64,000 nucleotides of DNA from Rhizobium leguminosarum bv. trifolii WSM1325 (lineage in GTDB: Bacteria; Pseudomonadota; Alphaproteobacteria; Rhizobiales; Rhizobiaceae). This document shows positions 1-8,116 of the stretch, in pieces; positions within the stretch are counted from its first letter, which is position 1; every line of letters starts with the position of its first letter. Under the pieces are notes generated by a model, which had not been told where the DNA came from, searched no databases, and saw nothing but the letters and a program-made list of their open reading frames with translations. The position numbers and the translations under genes are program-made. The DNA lies in contig CP001624.1 of NCBI GenBank assembly GCA_000023185.1, positions 310,001 through 374,000 of the forward strand. The letters are read 5' to 3'.

Positions 1-285
1 TTCGGGAGGATTTGGCATCGGTTACCGCTAAAAGGCCAACGTGGCTTGAACCTTATAGCCGGGCGATGCCGAGTGTTCTACCGTAAAAGGTCCCAATGGC
101 TCGGAGCGGGATTGCAGGAATGGTGCTGCGCCCATTGCCTGCAGCGGTAGAAGCGCACGCAACAGCACGAGTGGCTAAAAGGAACTGGCCCGCAGCAAGG
201 TGCGATCAGCAACATAGCCCAACGACGCGGGGCTGTTTTTCGGAGCGTATGCCCTAAAGCCCGTCGAAGGAGGTCCGTCACACCA

Positions 286-2334
286 TTGCCGAGGCCGATC
301 TGCGCCCTAATTTCCAAAGTCTTGGCGAGAGCGACCGACACATCGATGTCTTCGAGCGACGCCAAGATCACGGAGGCGGAATTGGAAAATGACCTCGGTC
401 CCCGCCGCGTCTATTCGACCTCGCCATCCGCCCCTTCACGCATGCCTGCCTTCGCGAGTGTACTCGCTGTTATTGCCATTCTGTATTTCGGCAAGGAAGT
501 ACTTCTTCCTCTAGCAATCGCAGTCCTGTTGACGTTTGCGTTGGCTCCCATCTCCTCTCGTCTTCGAAAACTTGGGATGCCGCGTATTCCGGCGGTAATC
601 GTCACCGTCGTGATCGCTTTTCTTGTTCTCGTCCTGTTCGGGCTTGTCGTAGCGGGACACGTAGCCGAAGTCGCCCAGAACCTTCCGGCCTACCAAGGCA
701 ACATCATAGCAAAAATTCGGTCTCTCCAGGAAAGTGGAACGGATAGCGGTATTGTGCGGCGCCTGACATCCGTCGTTGAGAGCGTCGGTCGTGAGCTCAG
801 CAACGCTGAGCAGCGCCCAGGTGCTCCAGGTACCGGATCAAGACCAAGGGAGCCCGTGCTCGTTGAGATATTCGCGCCTAGTAGACCAATTGAAACGCTT
901 ACTAGCCTGATTGGTCCTCTGCTTGGCCCCATCGCTTCATTGGGCTTGATCATCGTCGTCGTAATATTCATGCTTTTAGAGCGGGAAGAGCTTCGCGATC
1001 GCTTTATCCGGCTCGTTGGCTATGGCGATCTGCATCGCACAACAGAAGCCATCCAGGAGGCAGGTAGCCGCGTCGCGCAGTATCTTCTTATGCAGCTGGT
1101 GGTCAACTGCGCCTACGGTGTCCCATTGGCGCTCGGACTATGGGCGGTTGGCATTCCAAATCCAGCGCTCTGGGGGATGCTAGCCATCGTCCTTCGATTT
1201 GTCCCTTATATCGGGCCTGTAATCGCGACGGTTCTGCCGCTGTTCCTGGCCTTTGCAGTTGACCCTGGCTGGAGCCTTGTTCTCTGGGTTGGGGCCATCT
1301 TCCTTGTGCTGGAATTGACCAGCAACAACGTCATCGAGCCCTGGCTCTATGGTTCTCGTACCGGCCTCTCTCCGCTGGCAATCATCGTCGCGGCGATTTT
1401 TTGGGCGTGGCTGTGGGGACCAGTCGGTCTTGTGCTGTCCACGCCGCTGACCGTGTGTCTCGCAGTGTTGGGCCGGTATGTCCCGCAGTTCGAGTTCCTT
1501 GAGGTCGTTTTTGGTAGTGACCCTGTGCTCGATCCCAAGGAGCGGCTATACCAGCGGCTTCTTGCCGGCGATCCCGATGAGGCGACCGATTACGCTGAGG
1601 AATTCCTCGAGGAGGACTATCTGGAGGATTACTATGGCAAGGTTGCCATTCCCGCCCTTCTACTCGCGGAGAAGGATAGGCGTCGAGGCGTCTTGACCGC
1701 GGAGCAGATGGAACAGGTGTTCGGGACCGCCATCACGCTGGTCTCGAATCTCGCGGAAATCGCGCAGGAAGAAGAGCAGGAAGAGGAAGAGGAAGAGGAA
1801 CAGAAGGAAGCGGCAGGTCGGCCCAGCCCCCCCAAGGAAGGGAATGGCGATGAAAGCGAACTACCTGACGGACGGGGCAAGACCGTCTTTTGCGTCGGAG
1901 GCAGGGGCCCGCTCGACGACGCGTCGGCTGCGATGCTTGCCCAGATACTTCAGGTACAGGGAGCCGAGGTGGTCGCAGCGAGGCATTCCGACATCCCCAA
2001 TCGCCGCGCCATGAGCCTCGTTCCGAAACAATCGAACGCCATCGTAGTTTGTTTCCTCAATGAGGACTCGACAAGGCACGCCACCATACTTGTTCGTCGG
2101 TTCAAGCGCATATACCCAGCCATTCGCGTCGGCGCGGTCCTTTGGGCGGAAAACCAGAAGGAAAGGCAACCGCCCGCGCTTGGGGAGGCAGATTTCGTTG
2201 CCACAACCTTGACCTCGGCTGCCCGCGAGGCACTCGCCGATGCACCACCATCATTGGTGACGACCGCGCGCAAGATTCGTACCCGGCGGTCCTCGAACAA
2301 GACAGGCATAGCCGCCGCGCGCTCCGGGATTTAG
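286..2334 (+). CDS. AI-2E family (PerM/TqsA-like) permease with long acidic cytosolic tail
   Basis: Inner-membrane protein of the AI-2E exporter/PerM family; members export small molecules or ions, and the substrate here is unknown. Hydrophobic helices fill residues about 45-400. The family core is about 350 residues, so this 682-residue protein carries an extra C-terminal part: a helical region, an almost pure glutamate run near residues 493-510, and a Rossmann-like alpha/beta domain at about 525-655 starting KTVFCVGG, resembling B12-binding-type folds. The start is TTG at 286, chosen because GAAGGAGGT at 266-274 is an excellent ribosome-binding site. An in-frame ATG at 346 has none as good. 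No operon partner. The permease family is clear; the role of the tail is unknown. Confidence 0.88.
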   Translation: MPRPICALISKVLARATDTSMSSSDAKITEAELENDLGPRRVYSTSPSAPSRMPAFASVLAVIAILYFGKEVLLPLAIAVLLTFALAPISSRLRKLGMPRIPAVIVTVVIAFLVLVLFGLVVAGHVAEVAQNLPAYQGNIIAKIRSLQESGTDSGIVRRLTSVVESVGRELSNAEQRPGAPGTGSRPREPVLVEIFAPSRPIETLTSLIGPLLGPIASLGLIIVVVIFMLLEREELRDRFIRLVGYGDLHRTTEAIQEAGSRVAQYLLMQLVVNCAYGVPLALGLWAVGIPNPALWGMLAIVLRFVPYIGPVIATVLPLFLAFAVDPGWSLVLWVGAIFLVLELTSNNVIEPWLYGSRTGLSPLAIIVAAIFWAWLWGPVGLVLSTPLTVCLAVLGRYVPQFEFLEVVFGSDPVLDPKERLYQRLLAGDPDEATDYAEEFLEEDYLEDYYGKVAIPALLLAEKDRRRGVLTAEQMEQVFGTAITLVSNLAEIAQEEEQEEEEEEEQKEAAGRPSPPKEGNGDESELPDGRGKTVFCVGGRGPLDDASAAMLAQILQVQGAEVVAARHSDIPNRRAMSLVPKQSNAIVVCFLNEDSTRHATILVRRFKRIYPAIRVGAVLWAENQKERQPPALGEADFVATTLTSAAREALADAPPSLVTTARKIRTRRSSNKTGIAAARSGI

Positions 2335-2611
2335 CGGCAAACGGTGTTCAGGGGCCGGTCAGAGCCATGGAGCATCACATGAATTGCTCATTCGCGGGTT
2401 GGAGCCTCCAACCGTCACCGAGGATGTTCTTGTCGTCCGCCGTAAAGATCAGAGGAGTTCCACCCGGACGCTGACGTCGATGCTGTCGATCGCGAATTAG
2501 ACGGTCTTGGCAGAGCGGCCCAGGACGCGCTATCGTGCTCAAACGATAGTTCGTCGCCGTCGCCTGAAACGCACCGAAGCGGCATCTTGTTCTTGTGGCG
2601 TCGTTATCAGC

Positions 2612-3049
2612 TCAAGATAGCGATGCGATCACTCGACTTGCAAGCTGGGACACCTGACGCGGGATCGCTATGGCACTATGCTTCGCCACATACGACAGCC
2701 TCGCGTTCCTAGGCAAAAGGATCCGGTCCATCTGCCTCGCGAAAAGTGTCTTGAGCTCCGACGGCACCTTGGTGTGCGAAACGAGGATCCGATAGTCGTC
2801 GGTCAGCGAAATCAGATGCCTATCGAAGAGCCGGTGCACGGCGGCGGAAAGCGCGACGTTCGTTCTGGACGACATCCGGGCCGCCTTCTTTAACCGGCAT
2901 ATGTGTGCAGCCTGCGCTTCGGACTTGCCGCCGCCATTGACGATCCGCAGTCCGGTGATCGCGCATCGGCTGTCGTAGGCGTCGCAGACCTTCCGCCGGA
3001 AGCTGGCCTCCCGGATTTTGCGGTTCATAAGGATCTGTTCAATAGGCGA
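2612..3049 (-). pseudogene. Remnant of HNH endonuclease (HNH_2 type)
   Basis: The readable part (138 codons from ATG 3028) is the C-terminal HNH domain of a rhizobial HNH endonuclease family whose members are about 300 residues. It shows CAITGLR, NGGGKSEAQAAHI (first His), TNVALS (Asn) and HRLFDRHLISL (second His). Going upstream in the same frame a TGA comes ten codons before the ATG, after residues that could still belong to the gene. The N-terminal half is missing. I read it as a 5'-truncated relic; expression of the 138-residue HNH domain alone cannot be excluded. Confidence 0.65.
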
Positions 3050-3250
3050 CCTGCTCCTCCCCTTCGATCCGCGGCCGCGCCCTGCGTCTCCGGCCCACCG
3101 CTGATGTCGATCTTGCAGGGAGACGCTTGAAGAGGCAGTGACGCTACTTACCGCCAGTTCACCAGCGCGCTTGCCATTGTAGATGATTTAAAGGAGAGTT
3201 CTCGGCGTGGCCCTCGAGGCCTGGGCAGCCTGCCATGATCGGAGAACGCC

Positions 3251-3391
3251 GTGCCTCTGAAAAATATTTTGGCCGCAGCAGCAATCGTCTTCATGACACT
3301 CTCGGGATGCGCGACGAGTGGATCAGACAACACGACCTATGCACAGCCGCAGGGGATTGGCCCAATTCGCGGCGATATTGGCGGTTACTAG
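3251..3391 (+). CDS. Small putative lipoprotein (46 aa)
   Basis: A short ORF starting at GTG 3251 encodes a protein with a typical lipoprotein signal: Lys near the N-terminus, a hydrophobic stretch LAAAAIVFM, then the lipobox LSGC with Cys at residue 20. The mature peptide would be only about 27 residues (CATSGSDNTTY... ending GDIGGY). GGAG at 3241-3244 sits six bases before the start, which supports translation. Such tiny lipoproteins are common in rhizobia and mostly uncharacterised. No operon partner is visible. The lipobox and ribosome-binding site together make it believable; function unknown. Confidence 0.6.
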   Translation: MPLKNILAAAAIVFMTLSGCATSGSDNTTYAQPQGIGPIRGDIGGY

Positions 3392-3846
3392 CCCATCGGC
3401 GCCACTGAGCTCCGCACTTTTCCCGACAAAATCAGTTCATCGTGTTCAACGCGAATTGCACTCGCCGCGCATCTACGATCCGAGGTGGCGTTCGGCCGAT
3501 ACTGGAACCGCACCGGTGAGTCGGGCGATCCTCGCGGTCATCGCTCTCGCCCCTCGGTGCGATCGCCGCCTGGATCGGTGGTGCCGTCGGCACGACGCAC
3601 ATCGTCCGCGACGAGGACGCCCTCAGTTGTTATGTGGCGCTTCGTCAACGGGCGTGCGTGGGGCGTCAAGCCCCGAGAGCTCGAGGTCCCCACCGAATAA
3701 TCTAGGCTGGAACAAATGGGTCTGGAGGGCATTGTTTCGTGACTCTGCAACCGAGGGCGGCACTACCGCCGTGCCGGAGAATTCACGCGACCGCCATCAG
3801 CACCCAAGTCGCGCTCATTCTAAGATGCCAAGGATGAAGGTTAGTC
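3392..3846. other. Gap without recognisable gene
   Basis: I see no convincing gene here. Open frames exist on both strands, but their translations are arginine/serine-rich and match no family I know. One plus-strand frame near 3555-3700 reads LGAIAAWIGGAVGTTHIV, which could be a scrap of a membrane protein, without a start or ribosome-binding site. Confidence 0.4.
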
Positions 3847-4362
3847 TTGAAAGCTGCAAAATCAGCACGTGCGCCGGCAAAACCCGCCTTACCCGAGGGC
3901 GTACAGGATCACGGTCCTTTTCAGCGCCGCTTTTGGGCGGCGCAAAGGATCGCCTGGTTGGTCTTCGCGTTGATATTGCTCGCCTGCCTCCTCGGCCTGC
4001 TTGGCCGAGGAGGCCCCTTCTCAAGGCATCGGATCGCGCTTCCAGCCGGGACGCTGGAACTCCCGGCGATCTCCAGGTGGAACGCTCCTGACGAAATGCG
4101 GGTGACGCTCGCTCCTTCGCCGGGAGACCAGACGCTCTTCGTCGATGCACGCTTTCTCGAGGTCTTTTCGATTGAGGGTGTTGACCCGCCGCAAAAGGCC
4201 ACAGTGCAGCGGAATGGCCGTATCGGCTACGTTTTCGCGGCCGATCCGTCGGCGCCCGCGAAAATCGTCTTCCGCCTACACACCGAGCAGGTCGGACTGC
4301 GGTCCTACTTCGCTGGTATCGGCAACGATGTGTCCGAGCGGACAAGTTTAATTCTGCCTTAG
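3847..4362 (+). CDS. Single-pass membrane protein upstream of DUF421
   Basis: A 171-residue protein with an N-terminal cytosolic stretch, one transmembrane helix (IAWLVFALILLACLLGLLG, about residues 35-53) and a periplasmic domain of about 115 residues rich in beta-type sequence. The start is TTG 3847, preceded by GAAGG six bases upstream; no ATG fits the frame. The DUF421 gene follows nine bases downstream, so the two are surely cotranscribed and probably work together at the inner membrane. I know of homologues only as hypothetical proteins beside DUF421 genes; the function is unknown. Confidence 0.75.
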   Translation: MKAAKSARAPAKPALPEGVQDHGPFQRRFWAAQRIAWLVFALILLACLLGLLGRGGPFSRHRIALPAGTLELPAISRWNAPDEMRVTLAPSPGDQTLFVDARFLEVFSIEGVDPPQKATVQRNGRIGYVFAADPSAPAKIVFRLHTEQVGLRSYFAGIGNDVSERTSLILP

Positions 4363-4371
4363 GGAGGCTTC

Positions 4372-4812
4372 ATGGACGCCGTCTTTCGCGGGCTCGCGAT
4401 TTACTTCACGCTGCTGATCATTATCCGGCTGTCAGGACGCCGCACGCTCGCGCAGATGACGCCGTTCGACCTGGTGATCGTCCTTGTCATATCCGAGACC
4501 ACGCAGCAGGCGATGCTCGGCGACGACTTTTCCATCACTAACGCCGTCCTGCTGATCCTTACTCTGTTCACCACCGACATCGGCCTGTCCTACGTCAAAC
4601 GTTGGTGGAAACAAGCGGGCCATGTGATCGACGGCGTGCCTACCATCCTCGTGACGGATGGCGTTTACGATCGCGAAGCGCTTGGGGGATGCCGTCTTGA
4701 CAGCGAGGACGTGATGGAGGCGGCCCGCAGCCAGGGCATCGAGTCCGTGAAGGACATCAAGTTCGCAATCCTCGAAGTCAGCGGCAACATCAGCATCGTG
4801 AAGAAGAACTGA
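4372..4812 (+). CDS. DUF421 (YetF-type) membrane protein
   Basis: A 146-residue member of the DUF421/YetF family. Hydrophobic helices at about residues 5-20, 30-50 and 57-72 are followed by a cytosolic alpha/beta domain (VPTILVTDGVYDREALGGCRLDSEDV...). The conserved family signature RLSGRRTLAQMTPFDLVI is present at residues 19-36. Bacillus YetF proteins have been linked to spore and membrane biology; the rhizobial short forms have no known function. GGAGG at 4362-4366 lies a few bases before the ATG. It forms a two-gene unit with the preceding membrane protein. Confidence 0.85.
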   Translation: MDAVFRGLAIYFTLLIIIRLSGRRTLAQMTPFDLVIVLVISETTQQAMLGDDFSITNAVLLILTLFTTDIGLSYVKRWWKQAGHVIDGVPTILVTDGVYDREALGGCRLDSEDVMEAARSQGIESVKDIKFAILEVSGNISIVKKN

Positions 4813-4814
4813 CG

Positions 4815-5164
4815 ACTACGACGCCATCCGTCGCAGGGTCTGTGATCCGCCGCGCGTTGTAAGGCTTCGGATAGGAGACGCCCTTTCGGGCAGTCACCGA
4901 GGTCAGGATCCTTCACCCCGGAAACAACGACGAATTCGATCGGAGGCCAGCGATCGCGCACCGCGGGTGCAAGCTTCAGTCCGTCCATCGAGCCTGGCGT
5001 GTGATGTCCGTCGACATGATCCTGATATCAGGGACTTCCCGAGGAAGACGAATTGCCTCGTCCGCGCTTCAAGCCTCAACCGTCGGACCAGCGTCTTCGA
5101 CCATATCGATCACCATCATCAGCGGAAGCGGCTCGTCCTCCACGATTGGTGCTCTTCTGTTCAT
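4815..5164 (-). pseudogene. Decayed single-domain response regulator
   Basis: Read leftward from ATG 5164, the DNA encodes the start of a receiver domain (IVEDEPLPLMMVIDMVEDAG) and hits TGA at 5071-5069. The same frame goes on as SADEAIRL...DIRIMSTDI, then homology jumps to another frame as MDGLKLAPAVRDRWPPIEFVVVSG (about 4990-4915) and again for the C-terminal pieces KPYN and LRRM. These are the successive blocks of a rhizobial CheY-like regulator of about 120 residues. At least one stop and two or three frameshifts make it a clear pseudogene. Confidence 0.75.
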
Positions 5165-5600
5165 GCCGACGCTCTCGCGACTCCACTAATCGCGAATGAT
5201 GACTTCCTTGCCTTCCCAAGTCCAATATTGAAAAGGACAACTCGAAGCTAACCCCGTCATGGCGATAATCTGGCCTGCGTCGAGCCCCCTCTTGTTCCTG
5301 CTGCGGGCGGACAATGGCGGCGAAGGCGGCACTTTATCGCTATTGGGGCTCCTAATTAAGTAGACGGAAGTTACATGCTGGCTCTGTTTGGCGCTGGCCT
5401 TACTCCGGCTTGCGTTAGCGCGCTTCGACGCGGAGGTAGGCACCTTCCCGCGCTGATGCCATGGTTCGACGCGCCCCGGAACGCGCGGCGGCTTAAATAA
5501 CCAAACCAGGTGCGCAAGGCAACGACCACGACGAGATATGGATATTGCTTGGGCTTGCTGTCGTGTCGGTTGCCTTTTGTCGGTCGCAACTCAACATCGA
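5165..5600. other. Gap without recognisable gene
   Basis: Nothing I can name. A minus-strand frame (5186-5443) is open but its translation shows no familiar motif and no ribosome-binding site. Short A/T-rich patches at 5350-5375 could hold a promoter for the decayed response regulator to the left. Confidence 0.4.
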
Positions 5601-6176
5601 TCAGCCTATTTCCCTGAAGGTGATCGAATAGCGAAGTGTGTCGACCGGCGGAATGGAGTGCTCCCACTCGTTTCGGGCCGGCCCCGACAGGAGATATGCC
5701 GACCCGGGCTCTACCCTGAGCGAGAAGCGCTCCCACTTGGCGCCAGCCCGCCGTCTCAATCTGAAGGTGCATGGGGCCAACAGCGACACACCGACAACCC
5801 TGCCAAATACCTTTTTGTCCCTATGCCATCCAATCGGCGCGCCTTGGGCATATTCGGTGATCAAGGCTTGCTGCAGCTGGTTGGCCTCGATCCCGGCGAA
5901 ACCGGCGGCGAGCGCACGGACAGGAAGAAGGAAATCTGGGATATCCTCGGCCGGCCTCATCCGTTCCGTCTCGAAGTCGTACTTCCAGCCGAAGGAGACG
6001 ACCCTTCTTTTGCCCTCGAAGCCGTGGAAATCGAAAGGCTTAAGCGGCAGCGAAGAGACATACTCGACGAGGCGAGACTGTTCGAAGTCCGGAACAACGG
6101 CGGCTTCGTAGCGGAAGCCTTCAGGAAGCTCCACTTCCGATGCGGCAAACAGGTCTCCTTGCTGCAATGGTTTCAT
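5601..6176 (-). CDS. AlkB-like 2-oxoglutarate/Fe(II) dioxygenase
   Basis: A 191-residue protein of the AlkB family, which oxidatively demethylates alkylated bases in DNA or RNA using Fe(II), O2 and 2-oxoglutarate. The iron-binding HxD is seen in GWHRDKK (about residues 117-123), the distal histidine in WEHSIPP, and the 2-oxoglutarate/substrate RxxxxxR pattern in RYSITFR near the C-terminus. The length matches the short alpha-proteobacterial AlkB group (about 190-210 aa). It stands alone. The ribosome-binding site is weak. Family assignment is firm; the substrate (DNA, RNA or tRNA) is not shown by sequence. Confidence 0.88.
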   Translation of the reverse strand: MKPLQQGDLFAASEVELPEGFRYEAAVVPDFEQSRLVEYVSSLPLKPFDFHGFEGKRRVVSFGWKYDFETERMRPAEDIPDFLLPVRALAAGFAGIEANQLQQALITEYAQGAPIGWHRDKKVFGRVVGVSLLAPCTFRLRRRAGAKWERFSLRVEPGSAYLLSGPARNEWEHSIPPVDTLRYSITFREIG

Positions 6177-6327
6177 GAAAGACTTCGGTAATTCGTACAG
6201 AAAGGGAATTGAACTCGTGGAGCGCGGAGGAAATCTCCTCGCGCCCTCATCTCAATATAGAGCCCACGGTAGTACATGGCGTTGCTGGTCGTGGCACCGG
6301 TTTTCATCGCGCTGAAGCTTTGCCGGG

Positions 6328-6777
6328 TCACAACGCCTTCGCGGTCGTGTCCATCCAGGCACGATGCCGTTCCTCGTCCTGGTGCGCCTTCATGAAAAAC
6401 GCTTTCGAGGCGGGGATGGCGTCTTCGTGACGTGATGCTCGCTCGTAGGCGGTCACGGTATCATCTTCATTCGTTTTCATCGCCTTGAGAATGGCGGCAT
6501 CCCCCATCAGATCGGCGAGGGCGATCTTGCCGGTCGTCAGCATCTCCTTCATGTCGCCCCGCGTCGGTGCCTGGATCCCAAGTTCGCGCGCCATCTCGTT
6601 TAGCACTTCGAGATGCTGCAGGTGGTCCTGCTTGAAGCTGGTGATCTTTGTCGCGAACTGCTTGTCATCGAGACGCTCTATGCAGGAATCATACGCGGCG
6701 ATCGCATCATACTCGAGATAGATTAGATCCTTAACCAGACCCTTGATGTCGGATTCGTTGCCTACCATCGTTACCAT
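6328..6777 (-). CDS. DUF2383 ferritin-like four-helix protein
   Basis: A 149-residue protein of the DUF2383/PA2169-like ferritin superfamily. Ferritin-type carboxylate/histidine positions recur in the helices: LEYDAIAAYD, QDHLQHLE, NEDDTVTAYE and HQDEERHRAW, as expected for a di-iron or stress-related bundle. The frame is open much further upstream, but GGAGG at 6781-6785 is five bases from ATG 6777, so I start there; ATG 6789 is the alternative. A candidate EcfG-type promoter (6833-6809) puts transcription about 25 bases before this ATG. General stress role inferred from the promoter and the divergent sigma factor gene. Confidence 0.85.
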   Translation of the reverse strand: MVTMVGNESDIKGLVKDLIYLEYDAIAAYDSCIERLDDKQFATKITSFKQDHLQHLEVLNEMARELGIQAPTRGDMKEMLTTGKIALADLMGDAAILKAMKTNEDDTVTAYERASRHEDAIPASKAFFMKAHQDEERHRAWMDTTAKAL

Positions 6778-6808
6778 GTCGTCCTCCATTTGCTGGTTGA
6801 GAAGGCCA

Positions 6809-6833
6809 AACCCTCCGCGCGGACTGTTGTTCC
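6809..6833 (-). promoter_or_regulatory. Candidate EcfG-type promoter of the DUF2383 gene
   Basis: On the minus strand GGAAC (6833-6829) is followed after exactly 16 bases by GGTT (6812-6809). The alpha-proteobacterial EcfG consensus is GGAAC-N16/17-CGTT, so one base differs in the -10 box. The start of transcription would fall near 6802, some 25 bases before ATG 6777. Confidence 0.5.
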
Positions 6834-7176
6834 CTTGACGCGATTGTAAGAGTGAGCCGCGTTCTTGCCATTTCGCCCTGGCAAGTCGAGTGCCGAAGCG
6901 CATTCGGCCCCAATCGGCGAACGGGGGGCGCCATTTGATTCCGAGCCGCATGAGCAAGGTTCTCCCGAATGCGATCGGCGACCTGACGCCCTGGCCTCTG
7001 CTCTTGAAACGGGCGGGATCCGCGGATCGGTCATGATGTGGAGAGCGTCTGGTCGTCTGAGGCTTTAGAAGTGACAGAATGGCAGACACAGGCATCCTCA
7101 TTAGCCGCTCTTGGTGAATGCACGCATTCCCGCCCGCGAACGGCCTGTACGTTACCGCACTGTTCCCGGGAGCGTC

Positions 7177-7201
7177 GGAACGCGTAGCTGCCATGCACAT
7201 T
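7177..7201 (+). promoter_or_regulatory. Candidate EcfG-type promoter of the sigma factor gene
   Basis: GGAAC (7177-7181), 16 bases, then CATT (7198-7201), one base from the CGTT consensus. Transcription would start near 7207, about 20 bases before ATG 7228, the same geometry as the promoter of the DUF2383 gene. It suggests autoregulation. Confidence 0.4.
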
Positions 7202-7227
7202 CTTCCTGAGCCCCAAGGAGAGAGAAC

Positions 7228-7755
7228 ATGAGCGGACTGACTGGAACAGGTGCCACCCTCGAACAGGATATTGTCGCGTTGATGCCGGCTGTGCGCCGGT
7301 TCGCGATGAGGTTGGAGCGGTCCGCGACAGATGCGGACGATCTGACGCAGGATACGATGGTCAAGGCGCTGGCCCATGTCGATCAATTTCAGCCCGGGAC
7401 CAACCTAAAATCCTGGTTGTTCACGATTGCCCGCAACACCTACTGCACGAAATACAGGATGCGCCGGAGATATACGCTCCATGCCGACATGGAAGTAGCT
7501 GGTTCCGGACAGGCAGTACAGTCCACTCAGGAATGGTCTTTACGGAGGGGCGAGGTCGACAAAGCCATTTCAGCTCTCGACGTTGACAAGCGCCGGGTGT
7601 CGCTGATGGCGATAAGTGGCGAAAGCTATAAGGACATCGCCGGGGCATGCGGATGTGGACTCGGAACGATCAAGAGCCGCATTGCGCGTGGACGGGCCGC
7701 GGTGATCGCGACTTTGGGGGAAACCACCGCTGCGGGAGCCGTCGCGGCGAGGTGA
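7228..7755 (+). CDS. ECF sigma factor, EcfG (ECF15) type
   Basis: A 175-residue RNA polymerase sigma factor with region 2 (LMPAVRRFAMRLERSATDADDLTQDTMVKAL, then NLKSWLFTIARNTY; about residues 18-75) and region 4 (RRVSLMAISGESYKDIAGACGCGLGTIKSRIARGRA, about 120-158). The GTNLKSWLFTIARNT block and the ESYKDIA/GCGLGTIKSR helix-turn-helix are typical of EcfG sigma factors that drive the general stress response of alpha-proteobacteria. AAGGAG lies just before ATG 7228. The usual neighbours PhyR and NepR are absent, so this is probably an extra EcfG paralogue. A possible EcfG promoter precedes it. Confidence 0.88.
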   Translation: MSGLTGTGATLEQDIVALMPAVRRFAMRLERSATDADDLTQDTMVKALAHVDQFQPGTNLKSWLFTIARNTYCTKYRMRRRYTLHADMEVAGSGQAVQSTQEWSLRRGEVDKAISALDVDKRRVSLMAISGESYKDIAGACGCGLGTIKSRIARGRAAVIATLGETTAAGAVAAR

Positions 7756-7788
7756 TCTGCCATCGCGATTTAAGGGACCAAAAGCCGC

Positions 7789-7810
7789 CGGGCCCAAAGG
7801 CCCGCTTCTT
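7789..7810 (+). terminator. Weak hairpin after the sigma factor gene
   Basis: Six-base stem CGGGCC/GGCCCG with a CAAA loop (7789-7804), followed by CTTCTT. Short stem and poor T-run, so efficiency is doubtful. Confidence 0.35.
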
Positions 7811-7878
7811 CAGAAACGGGAACCAACGCCTCGTGTTAAAGCTTTGCAAAGGCCAGAGAGGGATACGGGAGGGAAGTC

Positions 7879-7968
7879 ATGCGCTTCATACCGACGATGC
7901 TCAAGGCAACCGCCGACCACGACATCGGCCTAAAGGTCGTATTGGCCGCATTAGATCATGGACGCTGA
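7879..7968 (+). CDS. Possible 29-aa small protein
   Basis: ATG 7879 is preceded by GGGAGGG at 7868-7874, an unusually good ribosome-binding site in an otherwise empty stretch (7756-8116). It reads MRFIPTMLKATADHDIGLKV and ends with TGA 7966-7968. An overlapping frame begins at ATG 7958 and encodes 40 residues (MDADAATLKDACHDFEAKYG...) ending at 8080. I recognise neither. They may be one decayed gene split by a frameshift, or a true short ORF pair. Confidence 0.3.
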   Translation: MRFIPTMLKATADHDIGLKVVLAALDHGR

Positions 7969-8116
7969 TGCCGCAACTCTCAAGGACGCATGCCACGATT
8001 TCGAAGCCAAATATGGCATCGAAGCCTTCCTCTATACTAGGCCGCGATCATGCACGATCGTCTCGGCGCCCTTGGCCTGAACGTCACGTTCGATGATGAA
8101 GAAGGTGGAGATCCAA

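Noticed and set aside
1..285. Possible 3' end of a gene entering from the left (short frame SGGFGIGYR then stop at about 31)
   Set aside because: Nine codons are too few to identify; nothing else in this stretch resembles a gene or RNA.
7817..7850. GGAAC at 7816 as another EcfG promoter
   Set aside because: The nearest GTT lies only 11-12 bases downstream; spacing does not fit.
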